A DNA stretch of 64,000 nt from Bathynomus jamesi. Lineage: Eukaryota; Arthropoda; Malacostraca; Isopoda; Cirolanidae. The notes beneath the pieces are model-generated. The model saw only the letters and a list, made by a program, of their open reading frames with translations. It did not search any database and had not been told where the DNA came from. A program made the position numbers and the translations under genes. Every line of letters starts with the position of its first letter. Position 1 is the first letter of the stretch. Below, piece after piece: positions 43,011 through 53,278 of the stretch. Location of the stretch: assembly GCA_023014485.1 (NCBI GenBank), contig JAJOZX010005519.1, positions 36,001 through 100,000 of the forward strand, written 5' to 3'.

Positions 43011-44006
43011 AGCAGGATCAATTGCTGGTTTGGGGGGTCCTAGTTTAAAAAGATTATACAAATTAATGTTCAGTAAATCACCATACTTCTTTTTCCCCTT
43101 CTGGTTAAAATGTATCCCTTCCGAACCAAAGTATTCCCCATTTCCGTAGAATGTAGGCCAAAAATCTACAAACTTGAGGCCTTTTTCTTCACACATGCGT
43201 TTAACTCTTTTATTTATGCTGATGGCTTTACTTAGAGTATAATCACTAGCACGCATTCGAGGGAGAATTCCTACGACCATACCCATGTCTGTCCTATCCC
43301 TAACCTTCTCAGTTAGGTTCTTAAATTCTTTTATAATGGGCTCTGTCTGCCCTCCTGTCCCTCCCAGAAAAACGTCATTGCCACCAACATGGACAATGAT
43401 AGGGCAACTCTTATTCTTGATATTAATTTTGCCTAATTCCCTATTAATTATCTGGCTTGTGGCACTCGGAAAACATCGGAGTTTTCTCTTGGTCGCCCGT
43501 CTTGCTCCGAAAAAGTCCCCTTGATTCCTTAGCATAGAATCCCCAATTAAAAAGGATTCATCCTCCTCATCAGCAAGTAAGTGAAACTTATTTTTGATGG
43601 TAATGGGTTCCAAATCCTTATGTTTTGGTTTTGGTTTTGAGGGTCTTTTATTTTTGACCAATTTGAATTCTTGTTCTTCCGTTCTATTTTCCGGAATAGT
43701 CACAGTGTTTTCCAAGCGTGCCACGCTTTGTTCTAGATGCTTAATCTTACAGTTTAAATCTGCTGGTGTGTTTTTAGTTTGATCTTGTCCACTCGGTTGG
43801 ATTTCCAGTGCGACGACCCTAGCTTCAAGCTTTTTTACTAATTCCTTTAGCTCTTTAACTTCCTTTTCGTAGTTGTCTCTAAGTTTACAAAACAAACATA
43901 CACTAAGGGATGTGATATCGCTGATACTACCTTCAGGGAAGTCAACGCACCAATGATTAACTTTACATTTAAAGCATTCTGCTTTCAATTTAGCTGGCCC
44001 TGCCAT
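42777..44006 (-). CDS. ORF1 of CR1 copy B2: zinc finger, coiled coil, SGNH esterase, Pro/Gln-rich tail
   Basis: 409 residues, complete, starting MAGPAKLKAECFKCK at 44006. Residues ~10-45 hold Cys/His pairs (CFKCKVNHWC and CLFCKLRD), a PHD-like zinc finger. Residues ~45-110 (KEVKELKELVKKLEARVVAL) form a coiled coil likely to multimerise. Residues ~150-320 are an SGNH/GDSL hydrolase: FLIGDSML (Ser), VHVGGNDVF (Gly/Asn) and EGIHFNQKG (His; the Asp position of DxxH is E here, D in other copies). The tail is PAPPAVS repeats that slip into PQQSVTL and QQQVVTL frames. CR1 ORF1 esterases are established; the role (RNP or membrane-linked) is debated. This is the best ORF1 in the window. Expression is unknown. 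Confidence 0.85.
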   Translation of the reverse strand: MAGPAKLKAECFKCKVNHWCVDFPEGSISDITSLSVCLFCKLRDNYEKEVKELKELVKKLEARVVALEIQPSGQDQTKNTPADLNCKIKHLEQSVARLENTVTIPENRTEEQEFKLVKNKRPSKPKPKHKDLEPITIKNKFHLLADEEDESFLIGDSMLRNQGDFFGARRATKRKLRCFPSATSQIINRELGKINIKNKSCPIIVHVGGNDVFLGGTGGQTEPIIKEFKNLTEKVRDRTDMGMVVGILPRMRASDYTLSKAISINKRVKRMCEEKGLKFVDFWPTFYGNGEYFGSEGIHFNQKGKKKYGDLLNINLYNLFKLGPPKPAIDPAPQTVKPTPSAVSPAPPAVSPLPQQLVPQQSVTLPQQSVTLPQQSVTLQQQVVTLQQQVVTLQQQVVTLQQQVVTLPQ

Positions 44007-44100
44007 ATTTTCTCTTTTTTTTTCTGAATACTCTGAATAAGATAAAGCGTTCTAGCAATGAAAACTATCAAAAACGTTTTGACCAGTATATAAAAAAGGG

Positions 44101-46044
44101 GAGAGAGTTACAAGGAGTTACAAGGAAAAGAAGGACCTCAAAAGGCCTTGCGGCCCATACCGAGGAGGTACCAATGGTAACGGGTGCCAGGGAAAATTTT
44201 GTACACACTCAAATAGTGTGCAAGATTTGGTCTAACCTTTTCTTGAACTGATCCACAGAGGAACTGTTCACAACTTCCGTAGGTAACCTGTTCCATGTGT
44301 CACAGATTTTATACGTAAAGTAATTCCTACACACACTATTCCTAAACCTTTTCAAATCCAACTTCCAACCATTGTTACGAGTTGGGTTATCATTTAAACT
44401 AAACATACTTCTAAAATCGACATCGTTGAACCCGCGTAAGAGCTTGAAAATCTCGATCAGTTGACCGCGCAGCCTCCGAGTTTCAAGCGAAAAGAAGTTC
44501 AGGGCGCGTAGCCGTCGATTATAGCCCATATGCCTAACGGAAGGGATTAACTTTGTGGCCCTCGCCTGCACTCGCTCCAGCCTCTCAATATCTTTCCTGA
44601 GGGTGGGCGACCAGAACTGCACAGCATACTCCAGGTGCGGCCGAACAAGGGAATTGTACAGTGAGAGCACAATCTCCTTGTTCCGAAACTGAAATTGCCT
44701 CCTGATATAACCCAATAGTTTCTGGGCTTTCTTTTCTACCTCTACACACTGTTTCGTAAACTTAAGGTCGCTGCTAATTAGCACACCCAAGTCCTTTTTT
44801 AAATTAGTCACCTCGATATTACTACACAACATCGAGTAGTCCGACTTGGATTGGCGTAGCCAATGTGCATCACTTTGCATTTACCCAAGTTAAACGGCAT
44901 TTGCCATTTTTCAGACCACTCTCCTATCCTACCTAGGTCCGCACGCAGTTGCTCGATCGCTTCGGGCGTCCCAACATTGGCCCCAAGCTTGGTGTCATCA
45001 GCGAATTTGGCGATCCGACTGACGATGCCACCGTCGATATCATTTATGTAAATGATAAACAACAGTGGCCCCAAAACGGAACCTTGAGGAACCCCACTAG
45101 TGACCGAGGTCCAACCCGAACTTTCCCCTTTAATTACCACCCTCTGTCGACTATTCCTCAGCCAGTTTTCAATCCACCTACCTATTTCCCCACCGATACC
45201 CAGCGCGCGCACTTTCGCCATTAGCCGGCGGTGAGATACCTTATCAAAGGCTTTCTGAAAGTCGAGATAAAGTATATCAATCGCCCTACTCTTATCGTAC
45301 TCACTCAACATGACGTGGAAAAACTCGAGCAAGTTGGTGAGACACGACCTATGCCGTCTAAACCCATGTTGGGAGTCCCCAAGCAGCTTGTAGGAATCCA
45401 AATGGTCAACGATCCTATCAGCTATTATCCCTTCTAATAATTTACCGACAACTGAAGTGAGACTAATGGGACGATAGTTCCCTGGACTTTCGTGATCCCC
45501 TTTCTTAAAGATAGGGGTCACGTTGGCTTCCCTCCAGTCACCAGGCACCTGGCACATCTCCAACGATTTGTTGAAGACTGTAGCCAGGTGGGGAGCGACC
45601 TGGTCGCGCACTTCTCGCAACACTCTGGGGAGAAACTGGTCTGGCCCAGGAGCCTTAAACGCGCTCAGTTTGTCTATTCTATCGGCAACGACTTTCCCGG
45701 TACATCTAACACTATCCAGGCCAGCACCTTCGTGCCTCACGCCTGGCTCGGGGATGACGCGGGTATCCTCCCTGGTGAACACTCCCGCAAAGTACTCATT
45801 AAGCACATTAGCGATGTCCGCGTCGGAGGTGCGCAGAACGCCGCTTCCGTCCTTTAACGGACCTATCATGCTTCTAATGGGCTTTCTATTATTAACATAA
45901 CAAGAATTCCTTAGGGTTCTCCTTGCAGAGGCTTGCCACCGTAGTTCTGCGTTACGTTTCGCTAGCCTAACCTTCGCCTTCACTTCCCTACACAGGCGGA
46001 CATAGGCTTCAGTGTTCTCGTGGGAACGATTGGCGTTCGCCCTA
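44101..46044 (-). mobile_element. CR1 family B copy B3 (5' truncated)
   Basis: Starts in sense near 46044 inside the connector (..SHENTEAYVRLCREVKAK), directly after the (TC)n of copy B4, and ends at CTTGTAACTCCTTGTAACTC, directly before the 5' end of B2. Head-to-tail with both neighbours. Confidence 0.9.
44209..45983 (-). pseudogene. ORF2 of copy B3: RT and C-terminal domain
   Basis: A 391-residue open frame (45983-44808) has intact RT motifs: ANVTPIFKKGDHESPGNYRP, ISLTSVVGKLLEG, QHGFRRHRSCLTNLLEF, LYLDFQKAFDKVSHRRL, SGVPQGSVLGPLLFI and KFADDTKLGANVG. One indel at about 44850 (AYANP|SKSDYSM) moves the C-terminal domain (QFWSPTLRKDIERLERVQAR to KKRLDQILHTI) to another frame. The endonuclease is absent through 5' truncation. 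Confidence 0.9.
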
Positions 46045-47191
46045 GAGAGAGAGAGAGAGAGAGAGAGTTACAAGGAGTTACAAGGAAAAGAAGTACCTCA
46101 AAAGGCCTTGCGGCCCATACCGAGGAGGTACCAATGGCAACGGGTGCCAGGGAAAATTTTGTAAAAGTTTATTTTTCTTTCAACTATCCTAGCAGTAGTA
46201 GAAAACTGGATAGAAAAGTAGAAGGCTCTCTCCCCACCCTCCGCTCCCTACCTGCCAGAGGCAGGTACGGAAAAAGGTTGAAGAAAATACCTTGACCCTG
46301 GAAAAGTAGCCAAGGAAATTTTACAGGAAAGTGGAGAATATATAAATAGCTCTATAGTCTTGAACTATGAGAGTATTCAGTACTTTGTCTAGCCTATTTT
46401 TAAACGCATTTACACTTTGACTGGAAACAACCTCTGAGGGAAGTTGGTTCCAGATATTAACTATTTTATAGGAAAAGAAATTTCCGCAGACTGAGGTCCT
46501 AAATGTCTTTACACACTCAAATAGTGTGCAAGATTTCGTCTACCCTTTTCTTGAACTGATCCACAGAGGAACTGTTCACAACTTCCGAAGGTAACCTGTT
46601 CCATGTGTCACAGATCTTATACGTAAAGTAATTCCCACACACACTAGTCCTAAACCGTTTCAAATCAACTTCCAACCATTGTTGCGAGTTGGGTTATCCT
46701 TTAAACTAAACATACTTCTAAAATCGACATCGTTGAACCCGCGTAAGAGCTTGAAAAATCTCGATCAGTTGACCGCGCAGCCTCCGAGTTTCAAGCGAAA
46801 ACAAGTTCAGGGCGCGTAACCGTCGATTGTAGCCCATATGCCTAACGGAAGGGATTAACTTTGTGGCCCTCGCCTGCACTCGCTCCAGCCTCTCAATATC
46901 TTTCCTGATGGTGGGCGACCAGAACTGCACAGCATACTCCAGGTGCGGCCGAACAAGGGAATTGTACAGTGAGAGCACAATCTCCTTGTTCCGAAACTGA
47001 AATTGCCTCCTGATATAACCCAATAGTTTCTGGGCTTTCTTTTCCACCTCTACACACTGTTTCGTAAACCTAAGGTCGCTGCTAATTAGCACACCCAAGT
47101 CCTTTTCTAAATCAGTCACCTCGATATTACTACCCAACATCGAGTAGTCCGACTTGGGATTGGCGTAGCCAATATGCATCACTTTGCATTT

Positions 47192-47193
<2 letters not shown>
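46045..47193 (-). mobile_element. Mosaic CR1 copy B4: B-type with family-A segment in the 3' UTR
   Basis: In sense: 5'-truncated B ORF2 end (HIGYANPKSDYSMLGSNI.. to ILHTI), then after TTTGAGTGTGTA a family-A piece of about 350 bp (46160-46513), covering the end of A ORF2 from AAGACATTTAGGACC and the A 3' UTR to AAATAAACTTTTA. The B tail CAAAATTTTCCCTGGCACC then resumes, then (TC)n. Copy 60071-61424 has the same two junctions. Confidence 0.85.
46718..47182 (-). pseudogene. ORF2 C-terminal domain of copy B4
   Basis: MHIGYANPKSDYSMLGSNIE, then QFWSPTIRKDIERLERVQAR and LRALNLFSLETRRLRGQLIE; a frame break near 46755 ends it. RT catalytic motifs are lost by 5' truncation at (TC)n. Confidence 0.85.
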
Positions 47194-47250
<57 letters not shown>

Positions 47251-47441
47251 ACAAGGAGTTACAAGGAAAAGAAGTACCTCAAAAGGCCTTGCGGCCCATA
47301 CCGAGGAGGTACCAATGGCAACGGGTGCCAGGGAAAATTTTCTGGTCTGACCTTTTCTTGAACTGATCCACACTGAGGAACTGTTCCTGTTATTAAAAGT
47401 TTATTTTTCTTTCAACTATCCTAGCAGTAGTAGAAAACTGG
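47194..47441 (-). mobile_element. CR1 tail fragment B5, left part of a copy split by the LTR element
   Basis: (GA)27 at 47194-47248, then the B-type 3' end (GTTACAAGGAGTTACAAGG, CCATACCGAGGAGGTACC), then a short B piece and the family-A 3' UTR (AAAAGTTTATTTTTCTTTCA). It stops at ..AGAAAACTGG, where the LTR element inserted. The rest continues at 53279. Confidence 0.8.
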
Positions 47442-47981
47442 TGTAGTAATGCTTAGTTAAGAATATTAATTTGTTTAATTAAATAAGATAATGTTTAATA
47501 TAAATTTACTAAAAATTGTGATGATTACGATAAAGCATGGTTGTTAGATTTGAATTGTTTAAAATGGGTAGGGTTGGTAATCCTAAATAGGCCCGGAGAG
47601 TGGACTCCCCTATAACGGTTTTCAGTCTTGAGGTGGACGCGATACGCGTAAGATTTAGAGCCATGTGATCTTAAAGTTAAATTGTTTTGCGCCCTCTCCG
47701 ACCTAAATATATTTAGTAATATTTCATACTCGCATATCCCCTAATTAACTAAACCACTTTCGAAATTAATAAAACGTAACAAGTGTTAATAAAGAGTATT
47801 AATATACCTTCCCCCCCCTTCGTTTTGTAACGGTCTTTTAGAGTCAGAACTCGGCGTGGCTACCGGAAACTACACTAAGAAAGTGATAAATTAAAGAAAG
47901 AGCCGATAGAGATATAGTAAAGTAGGAAGAAGCGTAAATAAATAATGAAGAAAATAAATAAATAAAAACCCGTTCACTACA
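47442..47981 (+). repeat. LTR 1 (5' LTR)
   Basis: 540 bp, TGTAGTAATG ... CACTACA. AATAAAACGTAACAAGTGTT near position 330 supplies a polyadenylation signal. The distal part (CAGAACTCGGCGTGGCTACC) matches LTR 3 and differs from LTR 2. Confidence 0.9.
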
Positions 47982-50900
47982 TCTGGTGGCTAGCGGCGGT
48001 CTTAAATCATATTTTGTGAGGCTTACCCACGTGTTAGGATTTCGATTAAATTTTTTAAACCCGGTATAATAACAAATAGCGTTAATGAATATTTTATTTC
48101 GATTATTAAAATATCTAAATGCAAAGTTTATCCCGCTTGCAGGCAAATTTCGATTTTCATTCCTTAAAATTCATTATAAATGAAAATTCAAAATGGCGCG
48201 CCCATTGTTTTCCAAATTATTCCGAGTCGCGTCGCTTCAAAAGTTTCGTTCATTCGGTCGGATCGGAGAGGGTATAGTTGAAAATTATCGTGCTGCCTGA
48301 AGACTCAATTTTCTTTTCTTTTCGTCTTTTCTTTTCGCCTTTCAGCTTACCTTTTTAACTTTTTGTTTAAAACTTTTGGAATTAGTGAAAATTGTAATAC
48401 TCATAATAATAAAAATAACGATTTGTACGTAAGTGAATTGTTAGTTTAAATAGTGATACACGTTTTATATGGTCTTTAAAAATGTTTTAGCGAAAATTTG
48501 TACCGATTCAAAACCATTTCATGAACATGAGAAATTTTCTGGGTTTCATTAGCAGATTTTTGATTATATTTCGATTGCCTGTATATAATAATAGGATTAT
48601 TTTGTAAATATAGGTTTACGGGCTTTTTGCTTTGCTCGCTTCGCGCTAAAATAGGATTACGTTACAGTTAAGGGACAAATCGAAAAATAAATCTTAAAGA
48701 TATTAAAAATTGTCAGATTGGGCCGTATAGGATTGTGTTAAATTGTGTTGTGAAATTTTCTATAAAAGTTGTTTTGGATATTTTTTTTATACTCATTAAT
48801 TATATACAATTTGGTAGGTAAGCTGGTTATCTATTTTTTTTCCTCTGTTTCTTTCGTTTATTTCACGACAATTCCGACATATTTGGTAAAATGGCTATTG
48901 TATCGTACTTAAGAAGAATTTCTTGTAGGCCTATCGTAAAATATTGTTCGGAGATTAACCGTTATTACGGTATGTCTATTGAGTGTAAATTTTTAGTTAT
49001 TTAACAAAATTTTCATTGGTTTAACATAAATAAGCATAGGATTTTTTCTTTAATAAGCACAAACGTTATGCATAACATTCTAAATTGTGCTTTTCACGCA
49101 TAACATTGAATTTATTAATTATAGGCCTAAAAGCGGCAGTAAATTTTATTTTTATTTTGGCGGCCAATGTGAGTTACGGTACACATTTTACTAAATCTCG
49201 ATATTATAATTTTTTTGAATTACAGAAATTTGTGTAGGAAGTTCTTTTCATATATTTTCCTTACGTTTTATAAATTCATTCAATAATCAATTTTATTTGT
49301 ACAAGTAGGCCGATTTTTATTTTTATTGCCAGTTCAATGACAATGGTAAAATTTTTAGTTCAAATTTAGATTGTATTCTAAAAAGGATGTTTTAATTTGA
49401 TGTTTTAATTTGGAATTAGAAATGAAAAATGTCCTTTTTTGTTAGTTTGAGCGTTTGCATGGAAAATATTACGAAATTATGTTAGGATATAATGCAGTTT
49501 CATTCGGTTAGGGATATTTGTATAGAGGTTCGCTTACAAACAAAGCGACCGCTCTTAATTACGCAATGTTTTAGTTTTGTTTACAGTGGATTGTGTGTAA
49601 TTTTTTAGTACATATGATCTATTCTTATTTAGTATAACTATGCAAATTTGTAGTTTCACTTGGAAACGGTAAATTGCTGATATTTTTGTGATTTGCAAAC
49701 CATACTGAGGTTTCTGTTGAAGGAGAGAGTTGTATCTCAGATGTGGTTTGCAAGTTGCAAGTTCAATTCTTATGAAATTTGACGTTTCAAGTTGGAATTA
49801 CTGTATTAAAATAATTTTTGGTAGTAATATTTAAATTTTTTTACTTTTTAATAACTGTTTAGAAAATTATTATTGTTTAAACCTTCAGTCGGAGTTAACT
49901 AGTGCATTTGAAACATTGACTCAAGTGTACACTCGGAAATGGAGCCTCCTAGATAGCCAGTAACGTTTTTGTGGCGTCTGTGTGCTCCTCCTTAAAGCAA
50001 GAGGGTTCATGATTGTCAGAGAATGGATGACATGAAGTTTCTGGGGTTCATTTTTGTCTTTTGTATTTAGAGGTATTGAGGTGATTTCTGACGATAGTTT
50101 GAACAATAATAATTCTTAAATTATACAAACAGTTACTATATATGGGCGCCTTTATATTTATACTGTACAATTTTGTTTAGCGTTTTATGACTTTTTTTTA
50201 TCTTCTCTGCTGTGACTGCCATAAGTGACCTTATTGGTAGCTAGATTTGATTAAATTTTTGCGAATTTTTTTTGTATTTTTTCCGTGAATTTGGCCAGAG
50301 CAAATGTGTAGTTAGTATTTCGAAGTGAACTGTCGAAAGAATTTGATAAATTAAATATGAAATGATAAGCAGTACAGAAACACGTTTAGAATACTTTTTT
50401 TTCAAAATTTCGAGAAGACTCAGTTTGGGGTCAACCAAGTTGAATCCGAGTTCCATCAAGTGAGTTAGTCGACCGGATAGGTGATCGATCACCAATGAGA
50501 GAGAGAAGAGAAACCCAGAATGCGCATGGACTTGGCGCAGGATGGTTTCGGAAGAGAAGAGAGAAGAGAGGAACCGAATGCGCAGGGAATTGGCGCAGGA
50601 CAGTTCCGGAAGAGAAGAGAAATTTACGTGTGCAGGGTCCTGGTACACGAAAGTTTCGATTGAAGATGGTCTACTGGTATTTTTCGGGCAGTAGCTGGTC
50701 ACGTTGCTCGAATGCTTCGCTAAATATGTGTCAACAAAGCGCGCGGTAGACAAGCCACGAGAGCTTGAACGGGCGCCTACGACTGTACTGTCCATACAGA
50801 CATACAGTAGGTTCGTTGGGAAACGGCCTACGGCGGAGTCATCGTTTGATTGTTGCCAGTGGAAGAGTCTTTCAGCTGGACGTAGGAAGAGCAGCGTTCA

Positions 50901-51774
50901 CCGACAAAAGTGGAGATGAGACAAGGCGAGTTTCTTCATCGACTTCTAGAATTGCAAATTCCGTCCAATTCCAGCGCGTGGTCCCGCTTTCAGATATCTC
51001 CCCCCCTGATCCTTTTAGAATTGGACGTCTCTTGTTTTTTTTTTTCGCCATTGGAGAGAGAGCGGAACCATTATAGCGTGCTGCCCTGTTGCATATTGAT
51101 TGATGCAATCCCTTGCATTCTAGCGAAGTGAGCAGGAGAGCTGCGATTGAAAATTGAAATCCGTTGTCAGCGTGCGGAGTGTCATCTAAACAACGTCCAG
51201 CAAACAAATGTACTGATTATTATCTAATGAAATTATAAGTGAAAAGGGTCCGATTATTGCCCATATTTGTTGTGTTTTTCGTGAAATAGTATGTGCGCTC
51301 TTGGTCAGTATTTTATGTAAACTTTTTCTTATTTTTTTCTATGTTGCCCTGATAGTAACTGTATAACTATACAAATAATTGTTTCGAATGTAAAGCGATC
51401 GTTGATGAGAAATCGCGGGAATAGATTGTGAACTTGAGATTTGTGTAGCCACTGTAAGAAAATTTTCTGTTATTTTTTTTGGCATGTATAGATTAGTTAC
51501 AGGTTGTAATTTAATTATTAGAGTGAAATGTTATTTTATGCAAATGTGAAAATTATAAAGTTTCGGTTTTATAATATGATACAATATATGTATGGGAATT
51601 GTCATTCTATTATTTCTTGTCTATTTCTAAACTTTGAATAAGTGTTAAAAAAAAAAAAAAAAAAAAAAAAAATTGCAAAATATATAAGTTTGTTGAATAA
51701 ATTTATTGACATTGTTAAACGATATTAATAAGTTTTCCTAATGGAAAAACTTATTTTCAAGGGGGTGATGCGAG
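47982..51774 (+). other. Interior of the LTR element, no coding capacity
   Basis: Starts with a possible primer-binding site and ends with a polypurine tract. No protease, RT, RNase H, integrase or gag motif in any frame. GA-rich imperfect repeats at 50495-50650 (GGAAGAGAAGAG with TGCGCA..GGCGCAGGA blocks). A 27-nt A run at 51648-51674 follows AATAAGTGTT. This fits a large non-autonomous retrotransposon derivative moved by a relative. Confidence 0.7.
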
Positions 51775-52342
51775 TGTAGTAATGCTTAGTTAAGAATATT
51801 AATTTGTTTAATTAAATAAGATAATGTTTAATATAAATTTACTAAAAATTGTGATGATTACGATAAAGCATGGTTGTTAGATTTGAATTGTTTAAAATGG
51901 GTAGGGTTGGTAATCCTAAATAGGCCCGGAGAGTGGACTATACCTATAACGGTTTTTCAGTCTTGAGGTAGACGCGATACGCGTAAGATTTAGAGCCATG
52001 TGATCTTAAAGTTAAATTGTTTTGCGCCCTCTCCGACCTAAATATATTTAGTAATATTTCATACTCGCATATCCCGTAATTAACTAAACCACTTTCGAAA
52101 TTAATAAAACGTAATAAGTGTTAAATAAGAGTATTAATATCCCCCTTTCCCATTGGCTTTATAACGGTCCTTTAGAGTCAGGTCTAGGCGCGCTACCATG
52201 ATATATATCTACGATACGGCAAAAAGAGTGTAGAGAAACAAAGCGATAAATGAAAGAAAGAGCCGATCGAGAATAAATAGAGAAATAGTAAAGTAGAAAG
52301 AAGCGTAAATAAATAACGAAGAAAATAAATAATAAAAAGTAT

Positions 52343-52349
<7 letters not shown>
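51775..52349 (+). repeat. LTR 2 (extra, middle LTR)
   Basis: 575 bp with the same U3 as LTR 3 but a different distal part (CCATTGGCTTTATAACGG, CGCTACCATGATATATATC). Preceded by the polypurine tract, followed by a 30-nt T run. Confidence 0.9.
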
Positions 52350-52383
<34 letters not shown>

Positions 52384-52739
52384 CTTGTTACGTTTTATTA
52401 ATTTCGAAAGTGGTTTAGTTAATTAGGGGATATGCGAGTATGAAATATTACTAAATATATTTAGGTCGGAGAGGGCGCAAAACAATTTAACTTTAAGATC
52501 ACATGGCTCTAAATCTTACGCGTATCGCGTCTACCTCAAGACTGAAAAACCGTTATAGGTATAGTCCACTCTCCGGGCCTATTTAGGATTACCAACCCTA
52601 CCCATTTTAAACAATTCAAATCTAACAACCATGCTTTATCGTAATCATCACAATTTTTAGTAAATTTATATTAAACATTATCTTATTTAATTAAACAAAT
52701 TAATATTCTTAACTAAGCATTACTACACTGTGATGCGAA
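52350..52739 (-). repeat. Poly(T) plus inverted U3-R LTR copy
   Basis: About 30 T, then the reverse complement of the LTR from its start to AACGTAACAAGTGTT, which lies 10-20 nt after AATAAA. Read on the minus strand this is LTR sequence ending in poly(A) at a plausible cleavage site, like cDNA of a transcript 3' end. It meets LTR 3 head to head over the 10-12 bp CTGTGATGCGAA. Confidence 0.85.
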
Positions 52740-53278
52740 TGTAGTAATGCTTAGTTAAGAATATTAATTTGTTTAATTAAATAAGATAATGTTTAATATA
52801 AATTTACTAAAAATTGTGATGATTACGATAAAGCATGGTTGTTAGATTTGAATTGTTTAAAATGGGTAGGGTTGGTAATCCTAAATAGGCCCGGAGAGTG
52901 GACTATACCTATAACGGTTTTTCAGTCTTGAGGTAGACGCGATACGCGTAAGATTTAGAGCCATGTGATCTTAAAGTTAAATTGTTTTGCGCCCTCTCCG
53001 ACCTAAATATATTTAGTAATATTTCATACTCGCATATCCCCTAATTAACTAAACCACTTTCGAAATTAATAAAACGTAATAAGTGTTAATAAGAGTATTA
53101 ATATACCTTCCCCCCCTTCGTTTTGTAACGGTCTTTTAGAGTCAGAACTCGGCGTGGCTACCGGAAACTACACGAAGAAAGTGATAAATTAAAGAAAGAG
53201 CCGATAGAGATATAGTAAAGTAGGAAGAAGCGTAAATAAATAATGAAGAAAATAAAATAATAAAACCCGTTCACTACA
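52740..53278 (+). repeat. LTR 3 (outer 3' LTR)
   Basis: 539 bp, nearly identical to LTR 1 in the distal half; followed by CTGG and the resumed CR1 fragment. Confidence 0.9.

Larger units (their letters stand above)
39761..44100 (-). mobile_element. CR1-group retrotransposon copy B2, near full length, with family-A-like ORF1
   Basis: In sense from about 44100: a 5' UTR of under 100 nt beginning CCCCTTTTTTATATACTGG, complete ORF1 (44006-42777), Pro-rich minisatellite, B-type ORF2 (about 42643-39871), 3' UTR and (TC)n at 39761. The 5' UTR and ORF1 are nearly identical to family A (compare 57490-58594), while ORF2 and the 3' UTR are family B. The change falls in or near the minisatellite, so this is a chimeric copy. 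It is followed directly in sense by A2 and preceded by B3. Confidence 0.85.
47442..53278 (+). mobile_element. Non-coding LTR retrotransposon with rearranged 3' end
   Basis: Outer LTRs at 47442-47981 and 52740-53278 begin TGTAGTAATG and end CACTACA. The flanks are CTGG on both sides and the interrupted CR1 sequence is continuous across the gap, so the whole block is one insertion with a 4-bp duplication (Gypsy-like). A primer-site-like TGGTGGCTAGCGGCGG follows the 5' LTR after TC. AAGGGGGTGATGCGAG precedes the middle LTR as a polypurine tract. The ~3.8 kb interior has no gag or pol. Between interior and outer 3' LTR lie an extra LTR, a poly(T) run and an inverted LTR piece. Confidence 0.85.

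Noticed and set aside
42790..43149. Cys/Trp-rich plus-strand frame (TTCCWRV repeats)
   Set aside because: It is the antisense reading of the ORF1-tail minisatellite.
47194..47373. Poly(Ser-Leu) and poly(Glu-Arg) frames around (GA)n
   Set aside because: Pure microsatellite translation at CR1 tails.
50241..51207. Several overlapping frames in the LTR element interior
   Set aside because: None has gag, protease, RT, RNase H or integrase motifs; GA-rich repeats create long frames by chance.
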